Shown here: piece after piece, positions 40,569 to 48,090 of the stretch
Layout of the letters: each line of letters begins with the position of its first letter
Numbering within the stretch: position 1 is the stretch's first letter
IMG/VR virus record: IMGVR_UViG_3300032562_000035
Span: 1 to 54,546 of that record
Reading direction: 5' to 3' (one strand)
Source: a virus
Length of the DNA stretch: 54,546 bases
Notes under the pieces: model-generated
Seen by the model: the letters and a program-made list of their open reading frames with translations, nothing else
Databases searched by the model: none
What the model was told of the DNA's origin: nothing
Program-made: the position numbers and the translations under genes

Positions 40569-43295
40569 ATGGCTTGGGACGATAAGGCAGTTTCCAGTTT
40601 CCTGGACCTCCCTGACGAGGCCCAGGGGCACGTTGCCAAGGCCCTCCAGTCCCAGGACCAGAAGCAGGGCACCACTCGCTTCTCGGACCTTGTGGCAGCC
40701 TACAAGGACTTCAACAAGAGAACGCTCGCCTCCAAGGAGATGGGCCCCATCCAGGGATCTCCTGGGGGTATCGGTGGAGCTACCCCCCCCGTTCAGCCTG
40801 GGGTCGCTGGGGCACCGTCCTACTATGGAGGGTCAACCCCTGACCCTGATCAACTTCGGGTTCAGGGTTCGACCACCTTCGGGGGTGGTGCCGCCCCTGA
40901 CCCGGAGAAGCCATTTGTCGCGCAGCATCCGTCCACGGAAGAAGCTATCAGAACCTACTCAGGGCCTGGCGGGACGCTCGGACGCATCGGCCTCAACCTG
41001 AACTCTGGCCTGGAGAACACGGCAATCAAACTGAAGAGTGCCGGGGAATGGGCAGAGGACAAACTCGGGTTCCCTGGCAACCCCGAAGAGAACGCCAAGA
41101 ATAAGGAATACCGTGAAAAGAGGCTGGAAGCCGGGGAACTGAACGAAAAATCCATGACCGGTGGTGGGCTGGTTCAGTCGGCTGTCCCCATGGCTCTGTC
41201 TGAGGCGTTCACGGGACCGCTTGGAGCAGAGGCGGGTATCGGAGCGAGGACGCTACGGGCTGGCAATGTCGGCGCGAAGATGGCATTGCTCAGTGCTCAC
41301 TCCGCAGACTTCGACCCTGTTCGGTTCATGGCAGAGGGACCCATTGGCTGGGGCCTTGGCGCAGCGGGTCACCTCATCCTGAATGAGGCGGGGGGAGCCA
41401 TCGGCAGCAAACTGTTGGACAAACTGTCAACCACGGCTTGGGGCCAGAAATATCTTGGGTTGGTCCCGAAGGTGGCAGAGAAGTATGGCGGCGAAGCCAC
41501 TGCCCACTACGCTGATGATCTCCCTCCCGATGCCCCGCTGACGGTTGCCCAACGGAGCGGTAACCCGAAGTTGGTGTCGAATGAGGGCAAACTCGCTCAG
41601 ACCAACGAAAAGATGATGGCTCATCGGCTTGAAGAGAATAAGTATGGAACCGATGCTGCGGCGAAGGCTGTCACCGACCTAAAGAAGGTCGCTGACGAGG
41701 CTGGGTGGGACAACCTGGATGACATTCTGAAGGCTTCGGCAAGTGGTGGACCCAGAAAAGCGAAGGCAGACTTCTTCCTTGGGCTGATCCACAACATGTC
41801 GGATTCCGGGGGGAAGGGGACCTCCGACTACTGGAACATGGCGAAGGCGAATGGCGGTCTTCAACTGGTTTTCAATAAACTGGTGGGGGATGCCAAGGCC
41901 GACACCGTGATGGCAATCGCCAACCCCTTGGGCAAGGTGGCACCAACGGAGTTGGAGAGTGTCCTGGCTCGGGAGACCGCCGCTCTGAAAGGGAATACCG
42001 GGGCTCCCGCTGGCGGTCTTGCCTACCTTGAGAAGATTAAGAATGGTATTGAGGGCACTCACGCCCCTGGCGGGATGCGTCCAACGGGTCCGCTCCCCGC
42101 TGGCTATGGTGCCCCGACCCCCGAAGCCCCGGTTGATCCTCTCCACCTACAGCATGGCAATCCGGTAGTCACTCATGGGGATAACCCTTTCGCCCCGCCG
42201 ACTCAGGAACCAGTTGACCCGCTCCATCTACAGCATCCATCTGAAGTCAAGCCGGGGCATCAGGTAGATCCCCGTGCCCTTGACCCGATGGCAAACTTCG
42301 ACCCCAAGACCGGCTATGCCGCCCCCAAAGCAGAGACTCCTGCGGCTGCCCCGGGCCAGGCCCCTATCCAGGGTGCCTATATCGCTCCCCAGCAGAACTT
42401 CTCCTGGGGCGGGATGCGCCAACTCCGGTCATCCATCCAGGCTCGGATCTCAGCCATCATGGAGGGGAAACTCGCCACCACTTCAGACGAGTTGGCACCA
42501 CTCCAAAGGACGGTGGATGCCATCACCAAGGACATGAACGACTTCGCAGAGGCACACCCGGAGTCCGGTCTCAAGGAAGCCAATGCGGATCTCAATCTCC
42601 ACCACGCTACGAAGGTGGCCCCCTACAAGAACCCGTTGCTTGGGCAAGCCCTCGCTGATAGCAACCCCCAGGCGTTCATCGACCTGATGGTCGGAAGCAA
42701 CGCCACCGCCCAGAGGGACATGCTGAAGTTGGTGGGGGACAAGGGGACCAAGGCGATCCAGGCCGGATGGCTTGATAGCGCAGTGAGGGCAGGAGGTAAA
42801 ACCCAGAGGGGCGGCATGGGTTCCACCATGAGCCTGAAGGCTGTCGCTGATACCATCCAGGAAGCGGAGAACAGTGGCTCCCTGGATGCCATCTATCCCC
42901 GTGGTTCCCAGGCTCGCTCGGTCACGGGTGGGGTTCTGAAACTTCTCAGGACGCTGGACAGTTCCGATACCGTCCACTTCCAGGCGGCGGGGAATACCCC
43001 TGGTATCCCCACCAACGCAGGGGGAGTCCTTCACACGGCTGTCACCAAGGTCATGGACTGGATCAACGGGGAAAGGCTCTACAAGGCTTATACCGACCCA
43101 CAGATGAAGATGCTCATGATCAGGGCCAACTCTCTGGACCCGAAGTCGAAGGCGTTCCTGGACATCGCCTCTCGCCAGTTGCCCAAGCTGGTAGCCAAAT
43201 ATGGGACGGACTACCTGCCTTCTTCACTGTCTTCCCCGGGCGGGGATACCGCTCCCAAGCAGCAGATCTTCGCTGAGGAAGGGGGCACCCAGTGA
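40569..43295 (+). CDS. Putative internal virion (ejection) protein, 908 aa
   Basis: The largest of the ejection block. Disordered Pro/Gly-rich N-terminus, then helices with a hydrophobic part ('AEGPIGWGLGAAGHLILNEAG'), a central 'DPLHLQHGNPVV' motif repeated as 'DPLHLQHPSEVK', and an amphipathic helical C-terminal half ending 'DYLPSSLSSPGGD'. Size and order match the long ejection proteins of podoviruses. No lytic domain was seen. Confidence 0.6.
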   Translation: MAWDDKAVSSFLDLPDEAQGHVAKALQSQDQKQGTTRFSDLVAAYKDFNKRTLASKEMGPIQGSPGGIGGATPPVQPGVAGAPSYYGGSTPDPDQLRVQGSTTFGGGAAPDPEKPFVAQHPSTEEAIRTYSGPGGTLGRIGLNLNSGLENTAIKLKSAGEWAEDKLGFPGNPEENAKNKEYREKRLEAGELNEKSMTGGGLVQSAVPMALSEAFTGPLGAEAGIGARTLRAGNVGAKMALLSAHSADFDPVRFMAEGPIGWGLGAAGHLILNEAGGAIGSKLLDKLSTTAWGQKYLGLVPKVAEKYGGEATAHYADDLPPDAPLTVAQRSGNPKLVSNEGKLAQTNEKMMAHRLEENKYGTDAAAKAVTDLKKVADEAGWDNLDDILKASASGGPRKAKADFFLGLIHNMSDSGGKGTSDYWNMAKANGGLQLVFNKLVGDAKADTVMAIANPLGKVAPTELESVLARETAALKGNTGAPAGGLAYLEKIKNGIEGTHAPGGMRPTGPLPAGYGAPTPEAPVDPLHLQHGNPVVTHGDNPFAPPTQEPVDPLHLQHPSEVKPGHQVDPRALDPMANFDPKTGYAAPKAETPAAAPGQAPIQGAYIAPQQNFSWGGMRQLRSSIQARISAIMEGKLATTSDELAPLQRTVDAITKDMNDFAEAHPESGLKEANADLNLHHATKVAPYKNPLLGQALADSNPQAFIDLMVGSNATAQRDMLKLVGDKGTKAIQAGWLDSAVRAGGKTQRGGMGSTMSLKAVADTIQEAENSGSLDAIYPRGSQARSVTGGVLKLLRTLDSSDTVHFQAAGNTPGIPTNAGGVLHTAVTKVMDWINGERLYKAYTDPQMKMLMIRANSLDPKSKAFLDIASRQLPKLVAKYGTDYLPSSLSSPGGDTAPKQQIFAEEGGTQ

Positions 43296-43540
43296 GCATC
43301 TATCATCAGGTCGTTCACCAGCGTCATGCCCAGATCAAGGATACCTTCGACCAGAAGATGGCGAAGATCGACAAGTTGAAGGCCACCGCACCCACTGACG
43401 AAGAGGGTGCCACAGCGGCCAGGGCGCATCGACATAAACTGCGGGTTGAGGCAGCCAAGGAATACTGCGATGCCCGTCATACCCTCAACGATGTCTATGG
43501 CAAATATGCCGGGACAAACACCCACCAGGAGAAGAAATGA
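43292..43540 (+). CDS. Unknown 82-aa coiled-coil protein
   Basis: A GTG start overlaps the upstream stop, and the end overlaps the next start. Charged helix ('HAQIKDTFDQKMAKIDKLKA') with His and Lys. One of three tiny genes directly after the ejection proteins; perhaps virion-associated or assembly-related. Function unknown. Confidence 0.6.
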   Translation: MSIYHQVVHQRHAQIKDTFDQKMAKIDKLKATAPTDEEGATAARAHRHKLRVEAAKEYCDARHTLNDVYGKYAGTNTHQEKK

Positions 43541-43836
43541 GCGTGTATGACCAGTTCGTGGCCCTGCGGAAGAACCAGTTCCGGCACTCTGCCAACAAGC
43601 AGTTGCTGGGTGCCAATGCCAAGCGACCCAAGCCGACCCCTGGAGCGAGTCCTGAGATGAATGATGTCCAGGTGGCCCAGAACCGTGACCTCAAGAAGAT
43701 GGCTGCCCAGGAATACGGGAAGAATATGAACGAACTGACCGGTGCCTACGGCGATTTCATGGATGGCAAGACGGAGAACCAGTCTGCCTCCGGTGGCTCG
43801 TCCAGGTCTCCCCAAGTCAAGACCCCCAAGTCGTAG
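43537..43836 (+). CDS. Unknown 99-aa protein
   Basis: It overlaps the previous gene (ATGA). Helical first half ('YDQFVALRKNQFRHSANKQLL'), similar in length and charge to its upstream neighbour, with a Ser-rich tail. 'YGKNMNELTGAYGDF' here resembles the neighbour's 'YCDARHTLNDVYGKY', so the two may be diverged duplicates. Confidence 0.55.
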   Translation: MSVYDQFVALRKNQFRHSANKQLLGANAKRPKPTPGASPEMNDVQVAQNRDLKKMAAQEYGKNMNELTGAYGDFMDGKTENQSASGGSSRSPQVKTPKS

Positions 43837-43843
43837 GTGCATC

Positions 43844-44032
43844 ATGCCGCTGAAACCTGGCCGAAGCAAGAAGACCCGTGAAGAGAACATCGAAGAAGCT
43901 GCCCACTCCGCTAAGGCTTCGGGCAAGTTCGGCAACCAGAAGGGGTCGATCAAGAAGTTGATGCCCTCCATCTTGGCGGCAGCCTACAAGAAGTCAGGGG
44001 AGAGCAAGACTCCCCCCAAGCGCAAGAAGTGA
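43844..44032 (+). CDS. Small basic phage protein, 62 aa
   Basis: The ATG at 43844 follows GGTG; the longer upstream frame is a shadow of the previous gene. The opening 'MPLKPGRSKKTREENIEEA' is shared by a widespread family of small basic phage proteins near particle genes. The end is Lys-rich. The exact role is unknown; it may bind DNA. Confidence 0.6.
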   Translation: MPLKPGRSKKTREENIEEAAHSAKASGKFGNQKGSIKKLMPSILAAAYKKSGESKTPPKRKK

Positions 44033-44355
44033 TTATGGACAACTGTGAGAAGGCATCCACCTGTGGGAATCGGATACGACCGGCAGCCAAGAAGGCCCTG
44101 GTGGAACTTGGCATCCACTCTGCCCTGAACCTGATCCTGTTTATCTGCGGGATCATGCTCGGGGTGTCCTTCCATTCGGCGGCACAAACGCATAAGATGG
44201 AAGTGTTGGAGGCAGACAGGGATCACTGGAGACAGTCGTATGCGGAGTTACACCTTCAGGCACAGAGTATTCAGGACCACTTCGACAAAATCAACGAAGA
44301 ACACAACTTGGTCCTGATAAGGATCGAAGCCGCGATTAAGGGGCAAAAGAAATGA
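44029..44355 (+). CDS. Membrane-anchored coiled-coil protein, spanin-like
   Basis: 108 aa. Start GTG at 44029 (overlapping the upstream stop) or ATG at 44035. One membrane helix at about 31-48 ('SALNLILFICGIMLGVSF') is followed by a coiled coil to the C-terminus ('LEADRDHWRQSYAELHLQAQ'). This is i-spanin (Rz-like) topology, next to other lysis-type genes. No outer-membrane partner was identified. Confidence 0.55.
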   Translation: MIMDNCEKASTCGNRIRPAAKKALVELGIHSALNLILFICGIMLGVSFHSAAQTHKMEVLEADRDHWRQSYAELHLQAQSIQDHFDKINEEHNLVLIRIEAAIKGQKK

Positions 44356-44684
44356 TCCTGGACAACCCCGACACGATCTACGCTCTTGGTTTCAAGGAAG
44401 CCCTCTCTGTTGGTGGTTTGGTCGTTGTAGCCATGCTGGCCGGGTTCGGCGGGATGCTGCAATGGTTCGTCAAGGCCAAGTTGACCGACCTCGCCGCCTC
44501 CATCAAGGAACTCCAGGACGGTCAGGACGAGACCAATGCGCGGCTACGCGATGATGTGACTGCCATGAAGACCGAAGCCTTCGAGTTCAAACTTTACGCA
44601 GAGCGGGAGTTCGCCAAGAAGGCATCACTTGAGCGGGTGCATGAGCGTCTGAACGATGTCCTGAACGCAGTGAACAGCAAATAG
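44352..44684 (+). CDS. Membrane protein with coiled coil, lysis accessory
   Basis: 110 aa, overlapping the previous gene (ATGA). One membrane segment at about 17-40 ('ALSVGGLVVVAMLAGFGGML') precedes a long charged helix. A holin/antiholin-like or spanin-like protein of the lysis cassette. The choice is unresolved by sequence. Confidence 0.55.
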   Translation: MILDNPDTIYALGFKEALSVGGLVVVAMLAGFGGMLQWFVKAKLTDLAASIKELQDGQDETNARLRDDVTAMKTEAFEFKLYAEREFAKKASLERVHERLNDVLNAVNSK

Positions 44685-44692
44685 GAGAGACC

Positions 44693-45220
44693 ATGCTTTA
44701 TTTCGTGCAGACCGGAGGCTTCTACCACGGCCCCGACAATGCCACCCCTGGCGATCTGGCCCTGATCTCTGACAAGGGCTGGGCTGGCCGGTTCTCGGGC
44801 AAGGGCAACCCCAAGCTTGAATCTGCCCATGGCATCGGGCCTCTCCCCTGCGCGTACTACACGCTCGACAGTTGGGAAGAGAACCACCTTAAACTCGGCA
44901 AGATGGTCGCTCACTTGACCCCTGACCCAGGTTCGCAGATGTGGGGTCGGGATGGCTTCTACATCCATGGGCCTTCCAATGATCCTTCGGAATACGGGAA
45001 TGAGTCGATGGGATGCATCGTGGAACCCCATCCCCAGCGTCAGGCGATCAAGGACACTGGAGATATGCGTCTACGGGTGATCTCTTGCATGGATGATCTC
45101 CTGCCGAAGCCGGAACCAGTTTCTGAACCCGACCCCATCCCTGAACCTGAACCGATCCCCGAAGTCCCCGTGGTTGAGCCTGAACCAGTGGTGGATGAGG
45201 GTGGACCCGTATCTGCTTGA
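44693..45220 (+). CDS. L,D-transpeptidase-fold protein, candidate lysis enzyme
   Basis: 175 aa. 'GFYIHGP...YGNESMGCIV' holds H92, S105 and C108 in the H...S-x-G-C order of YkuD/DUF2778-type cysteine peptidases, which cut or join peptidoglycan cross-links through the Cys. The C-terminus (from 138) is a Pro/Glu repeat tail ('EPDPIPEPEPIPEVPV') of unknown role. It lies between membrane/coiled-coil genes and a holin-like gene, and no lysozyme, amidase or glycosidase was found, so it is the best endolysin candidate. Confidence 0.65.
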   Translation: MLYFVQTGGFYHGPDNATPGDLALISDKGWAGRFSGKGNPKLESAHGIGPLPCAYYTLDSWEENHLKLGKMVAHLTPDPGSQMWGRDGFYIHGPSNDPSEYGNESMGCIVEPHPQRQAIKDTGDMRLRVISCMDDLLPKPEPVSEPDPIPEPEPIPEVPVVEPEPVVDEGGPVSA

Positions 45221-45243
45221 TCCCTACTGGGAGGACCCCTACG

Positions 45244-45486
45244 ATGTCGAACTTCCTGATGGCACTCCAGACGATCCTTCGGAATACCTTTACCGGGAAA
45301 GACAACAAGACCCATGACATCGGAGCGATCTCATGGGGCGTGTCTGCCGCTGCGATCATTGGCCTTGCTGCCTGGCAGACGGGGCACCATACGCATGTTG
45401 CGGTGACCGATCTAGCCTATGCCCTTACTGCGATCTCGGCTGGGCACGGCCTAGCCATGGGGGCCAAGGCCAATACCCAGCCGTAA
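45244..45486 (+). CDS. Holin-like membrane protein, 80 aa
   Basis: The start at 45244 follows GGGAGG; an ATG at 45217 is the weaker option. Two hydrophobic segments: 'GAISWGVSAAAIIGLAAW' and 'VTDLAYALTAISAGHGLAM', joined by a short His-rich turn, with a polar N-terminus. Size and topology match class II holins, and it follows the candidate lysis enzyme. The last rightward gene; it meets the leftward region at 45488. Confidence 0.65.
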   Translation: MSNFLMALQTILRNTFTGKDNKTHDIGAISWGVSAAAIIGLAAWQTGHHTHVAVTDLAYALTAISAGHGLAMGAKANTQP

Positions 45487-45487
45487 T

Positions 45488-45760
45488 TCACTTGGGGTTG
45501 AGGGCGGCGCTGGCGATGCAATGGCTGCACCACTCGCTGGTCTGGTCGGGGTGGGTGTCGCGGCAGGTAGTGCCCTCGTAGAGGGTTTCGCAGGCTCCCT
45601 CGCGCCGGATCCGCTCCAGGGCCTCGCGGTAACGGTCCAGCAGGGCCATAGGGTCAGTCCCCTCGGAAACCCCTCGGTTGGTGTAGGCATCGAGCATCCG
45701 GCGTTTCTCAGCCTCCAGTTCCGCGACCCGCAATTTCAAAGCATCGGTTATTGGCCTCAT
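45488..45760 (-). CDS. Coiled-coil protein with CxxC tail, 90 aa
   Basis: The start at 45760 follows GGGAGG. Helical ('DALKLRVAELEAEKRRML'), with a C-terminal 'WCSHCIASAALNPK'. The 46312-46587 product has the same build and ends 'CVWCAARRALNP', so the two are likely paralogues. The CxxC could bind metal. A TGTCCA junction precedes the gene. Last gene of the leftward array. Confidence 0.6.
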   Translation of the reverse strand: MRPITDALKLRVAELEAEKRRMLDAYTNRGVSEGTDPMALLDRYREALERIRREGACETLYEGTTCRDTHPDQTSEWCSHCIASAALNPK

Positions 45761-45782
45761 GGATGCCTCCCGCATCTGGACA

Positions 45783-45983
45783 TTATTCGGGGGTGATGGC
45801 GATGGTAGATCGGTTTATTTCGATGCGAGTGACCCTCCACGGTTCATGGACCTGGGCAGCGAATTTCATCGCCTCATCTTCGGTCATAAATTCCATGTAG
45901 CGTTCCCACCCGCCAAACCGAAAACCCCATACTTCGTATTGATTCCAGGTGGTTCTGGGGGCGAAGTTGGTTATGGCATCCAC
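45783..45983 (-). CDS. Unknown 66-aa protein
   Basis: The GTG at 45983 lies 7 bases after AGGAG of a TGTCCA junction. An alpha/beta fold is suggested by 'WNQYEVWGFRFGGWERYMEF' and 'WRVTRIEINRSTIAITPE'. The reading frame continues upstream without a stop as far as the TAG that ends the 44-aa gene at 46101, so an amber codon separates two pieces of one frame. Function unknown. Confidence 0.55.
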   Translation of the reverse strand: MDAITNFAPRTTWNQYEVWGFRFGGWERYMEFMTEDEAMKFAAQVHEPWRVTRIEINRSTIAITPE

Positions 45984-46100
45984 GGCAATCTCCTGGACAA
46001 CTTCAGTTGTTGTAGTGGCGGCAACCCTGGCAGTATGGACATGATTGTTTTTGGTTTGAAAATCGACAGGTCGCGGGGATGTGTCGATCTCCTGGACAGG

Positions 46101-46235
46101 CTACGCAGCCTGGATGCGATTAATGAGGTAGTAGCCCTGCGACCAGGGGAGGCGCAGGATGCTGGCAACCTCGGCGGGGCTGTTGACCAAGGTCATGGGC
46201 GGGAACCCGTTGGGGCACTCAATGATTTCCCACAT
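46101..46235 (-). CDS. Unknown 44-aa protein
   Basis: The ATG at 46235 follows GGAGG. A short globular-looking protein: 'WEIIECPNGFPPMTLVNSP', 'VASILRLPWSQGYYLINR'. It ends with TAG, after which the frame is open for a further 106 codons including the 66-aa ORF. Readthrough would join them; alternatively the downstream part lost its start. Function unknown. Confidence 0.5.
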   Translation of the reverse strand: MWEIIECPNGFPPMTLVNSPAEVASILRLPWSQGYYLINRIQAA

Positions 46236-46311
46236 GGTTCCTCCAGTTGACAAGTGAAGCGGGTGGGATTGCGTTCCACGTTTAAAGCCGCTTGGCTCCC
46301 GCAGATGGACA

Positions 46312-46587
46312 TTACGGGTTGAGGGCTCTACGGGCAGCGCACCAGACGCAACCCGTCTTATGGGGCTCGAAGTAGGCCATGGATTCCTTGTGGCGGTCGG
46401 GTTCAGCGGTGAGCATGTCGTTCAACCGCGCCTCCAGTTCCGATACCCTGGCGGTCAGGGTGGAATTGTCCCGGTGCATGGTCTGGATGATGGCATCCAG
46501 TTCCGCGACCCTGGCGCGGAGTTCAGCGTTGTCCACGAAGGCAGTTGCCTGGAGGCGCGTGACGGATTCAGGGAAAAGGGTTGCCAT
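46312..46587 (-). CDS. Coiled-coil protein with CxxC tail, 91 aa
   Basis: AGGAG within a TGTCCA junction fixes the ATG at 46587. A long leucine-type coiled coil ('ELRARVAELDAIIQTM', 'TARVSELEARLNDML') precedes a C-terminal 'CVWCAARRALNP', shared in pattern with the 45488-45760 protein. It probably forms dimers and may bind zinc. Function unknown. Confidence 0.6.
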   Translation of the reverse strand: MATLFPESVTRLQATAFVDNAELRARVAELDAIIQTMHRDNSTLTARVSELEARLNDMLTAEPDRHKESMAYFEPHKTGCVWCAARRALNP

Positions 46588-46605
46588 ACCTGCTCCTGGA
46601 CAACT

Positions 46606-46950
46606 TCAGTTGGGGATGATTTCTCGCCCACACTCAACGGGTTGGCATGAAATGAAGCGCACCGGCAGGTTCGCGGTGTGGGGAAGGCGTTCCGCATACC
46701 AAGCGAGGTAGGCGGTTAGGTCTTCCCGGCTAGGCGCGTCCTTCTTATCCAGCCACCAGTAGTAGGGGACGGATGGGCGAACCCGATGGGCCGTGAGCAT
46801 CCACCTCCCATAGCCGAAGGTGCGAGCCTCCCAGCAGGGCGGGTAGACCTTCCGGTTCCGCCCTGCCTTCTTGGGCTTCTGGGTGGGAGGGTCAACCCGG
46901 CGCTGAGTTGAGACGGATGGGAGGCCCTCGCCTCTCCAGTCTTTTGACAT
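46606..46950 (-). CDS. Unknown 114-aa protein
   Basis: The start at 46950 follows TGTCCAGGAG; earlier in-frame ATGs lie in the site or beyond. A basic, Pro-rich start ('PPTQKPKKAGRNRKVYPP') leads to an aromatic compact region ('FGYGRWMLTAHRVRPSVPYYWW') and a helical end with two Cys. No motif known. Part of the TGTCCA-joined array. Confidence 0.55.
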   Translation of the reverse strand: MSKDWRGEGLPSVSTQRRVDPPTQKPKKAGRNRKVYPPCWEARTFGYGRWMLTAHRVRPSVPYYWWLDKKDAPSREDLTAYLAWYAERLPHTANLPVRFISCQPVECGREIIPN

Positions 46951-46970
46951 GAGCATCTCCTGGACAGGCG

Positions 46971-47147
46971 CTACGGAAGGATGGAGGTCAGCATTCGGAG
47001 CGTGTCGGCGCACTCGCGCTTGCCCTGGCGAATGCCTTCCGCGATGTTATTACCTCGCTGCGCCTCGGGCGACCCGTCCTCACAGACGGGGTTGGCGGCA
47101 TCGTTGTCCCAGCGTTTTGCCAGTTCAAGCAGGATTTCGTTTTTCAT
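46971..47147 (-). CDS. Unknown 58-aa protein
   Basis: The ATG at 47147 follows AAGGA of a TGTCCA junction. 'LLELAKRWDNDAANP' then 'NNIAEGIRQGKRECADTLRMLTS' suggests two helices. This resembles short phage proteins of unknown role, with one Cys in each half. Confidence 0.5.
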   Translation of the reverse strand: MKNEILLELAKRWDNDAANPVCEDGSPEAQRGNNIAEGIRQGKRECADTLRMLTSILP

Positions 47148-47166
47148 GGTGGTCCTTTCTGGACAT

Positions 47167-47382
47167 TCACTTCTTGGTTTCAAAGGCTTGGGGGAATTCG
47201 GCACGGAGAACGGCAACCCGATCTCGCGCCCGTTCACGCTCCAGGGCATCCATGCGATACCAGCAGTCAGCCATTTCTTCGGATATGGCGTCCTCCTCGG
47301 CTTCGGTGATGGTCCCGGCGACTCGACCAGAGATCAGTTTCTTCTCCAGTCTCCGGTGGCTTTCTTCATCAGCCCACGACAT
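47167..47382 (-). CDS. Unknown 71-aa helical protein
   Basis: The ATG at 47382 follows AAAGG. Acidic/charged helix pair: 'EESHRRLEKKLISGRVAGTIT' and 'EDAISEEMADCWYRMDALERERARD'. Its start is within the TGTCCA array; longer N-terminal extensions are shadows of the neighbouring gene. Function unknown. Confidence 0.55.
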   Translation of the reverse strand: MSWADEESHRRLEKKLISGRVAGTITEAEEDAISEEMADCWYRMDALERERARDRVAVLRAEFPQAFETKK

Positions 47383-47404
47383 AGGTTCACCTTTCTGGAC
47401 AAGA

Positions 47405-47632
47405 TCAAGCGTTGGGGTTTGCGGTCTGCCACTTCTCAAAGAGGGCGACCACTTGAGGACGTTCATACCAGTCGTGCATGGGCTTCTGGCAATCCTTGTC
47501 GTGGTAGAAGGACGGCCCCAGGTAGGAGTGCCACTCCATCCAAACGCCCCGGCCCAAGTGGTGGACCGGGGACCAACAGATGAAACCAACCCGGCGCTTG
47601 CCGCAAAAGTCGAGGATGGGGGAGCAGGGCAT
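47405..47632 (-). CDS. Unknown 75-aa protein
   Basis: The ATG at 47632 follows TGTCCAGGAG. Rich in aromatic residues, Cys and His: 'PCSPILDFCGKRRVGFICW', 'YLGPSFYHDKDCQKPMHDWYERP'. Spaced Cys/His pairs may bind metal. No family recognised. Confidence 0.5.
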   Translation of the reverse strand: MPCSPILDFCGKRRVGFICWSPVHHLGRGVWMEWHSYLGPSFYHDKDCQKPMHDWYERPQVVALFEKWQTANPNA

Positions 47633-47651
47633 CGTGGCTCCTGGACAGGTG

Positions 47652-47894
47652 CTACTTGGGGCGATGCTTGGAGCAGGTGCGCCGGTAGCCAGTGGGAGTG
47701 GGGGTGCCGCAGGTGTCGAAGTCAAAGCACTCCGGTTCATCGCAGCACGTTCTCAGGTCGTTGATCGAATGGCAGAGAGGGCAAGCCATCAACGTTTCGC
47801 CGGGGTCGAAGGGATCGGGGGCGGAAAGGGTTTCGTTCTCCACCCCGATCCAGCCGCATCGGTAGTTCGGGCAGCGCAGATACCCAGCGGTCAC
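47652..47894 (-). CDS. Zinc-ribbon-type protein, 80 aa
   Basis: The GTG at 47894 overlaps the previous stop (GTGA) after AAGGTG. Three Cys groups: 'RCPNYRCGW', 'ACPLC', and 'CCDEPECFDFDTC', the layout of small zinc ribbons. Together with the next gene upstream it makes a pair of zinc-binding small proteins that could interact with nucleic acid or host polymerase. The role is unknown. Confidence 0.55.
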   Translation of the reverse strand: MTAGYLRCPNYRCGWIGVENETLSAPDPFDPGETLMACPLCHSINDLRTCCDEPECFDFDTCGTPTPTGYRRTCSKHRPK

Positions 47895-48067
47895 GGGTTC
47901 ACCTTGAACTTCTTCAGGTCGGTGCAGTGGCAATGGGGACAGGCGAGGGTGGACCAGCCGCCCGAATCGGGGAGCCGCGCCATGTCCTTGTATTTCGTGA
48001 CGCGCTTGCAGGACTCGCAGATGTAGTCCTTGTTCGCCATGCGCTGGGTCAGGACTCGGGTGGTCAT
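47891..48067 (-). CDS. Zinc-ribbon protein, 58 aa
   Basis: The ATG at 48067 follows AAAGGGG of a TGTCCA junction. 'ICESCKRVTKYKDM' and 'ACPHCHCTDLKKF' form a CxxC...CxxC ribbon of about 20 residues' spacing. Small ribbons of this kind occur in phage early genes as transcription or translation modulators, but no target is evident. Confidence 0.6.
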   Translation of the reverse strand: MTTRVLTQRMANKDYICESCKRVTKYKDMARLPDSGGWSTLACPHCHCTDLKKFKVNP

Positions 48068-48090
48068 ACTTCCCCTTTCTGGACAGTGGA

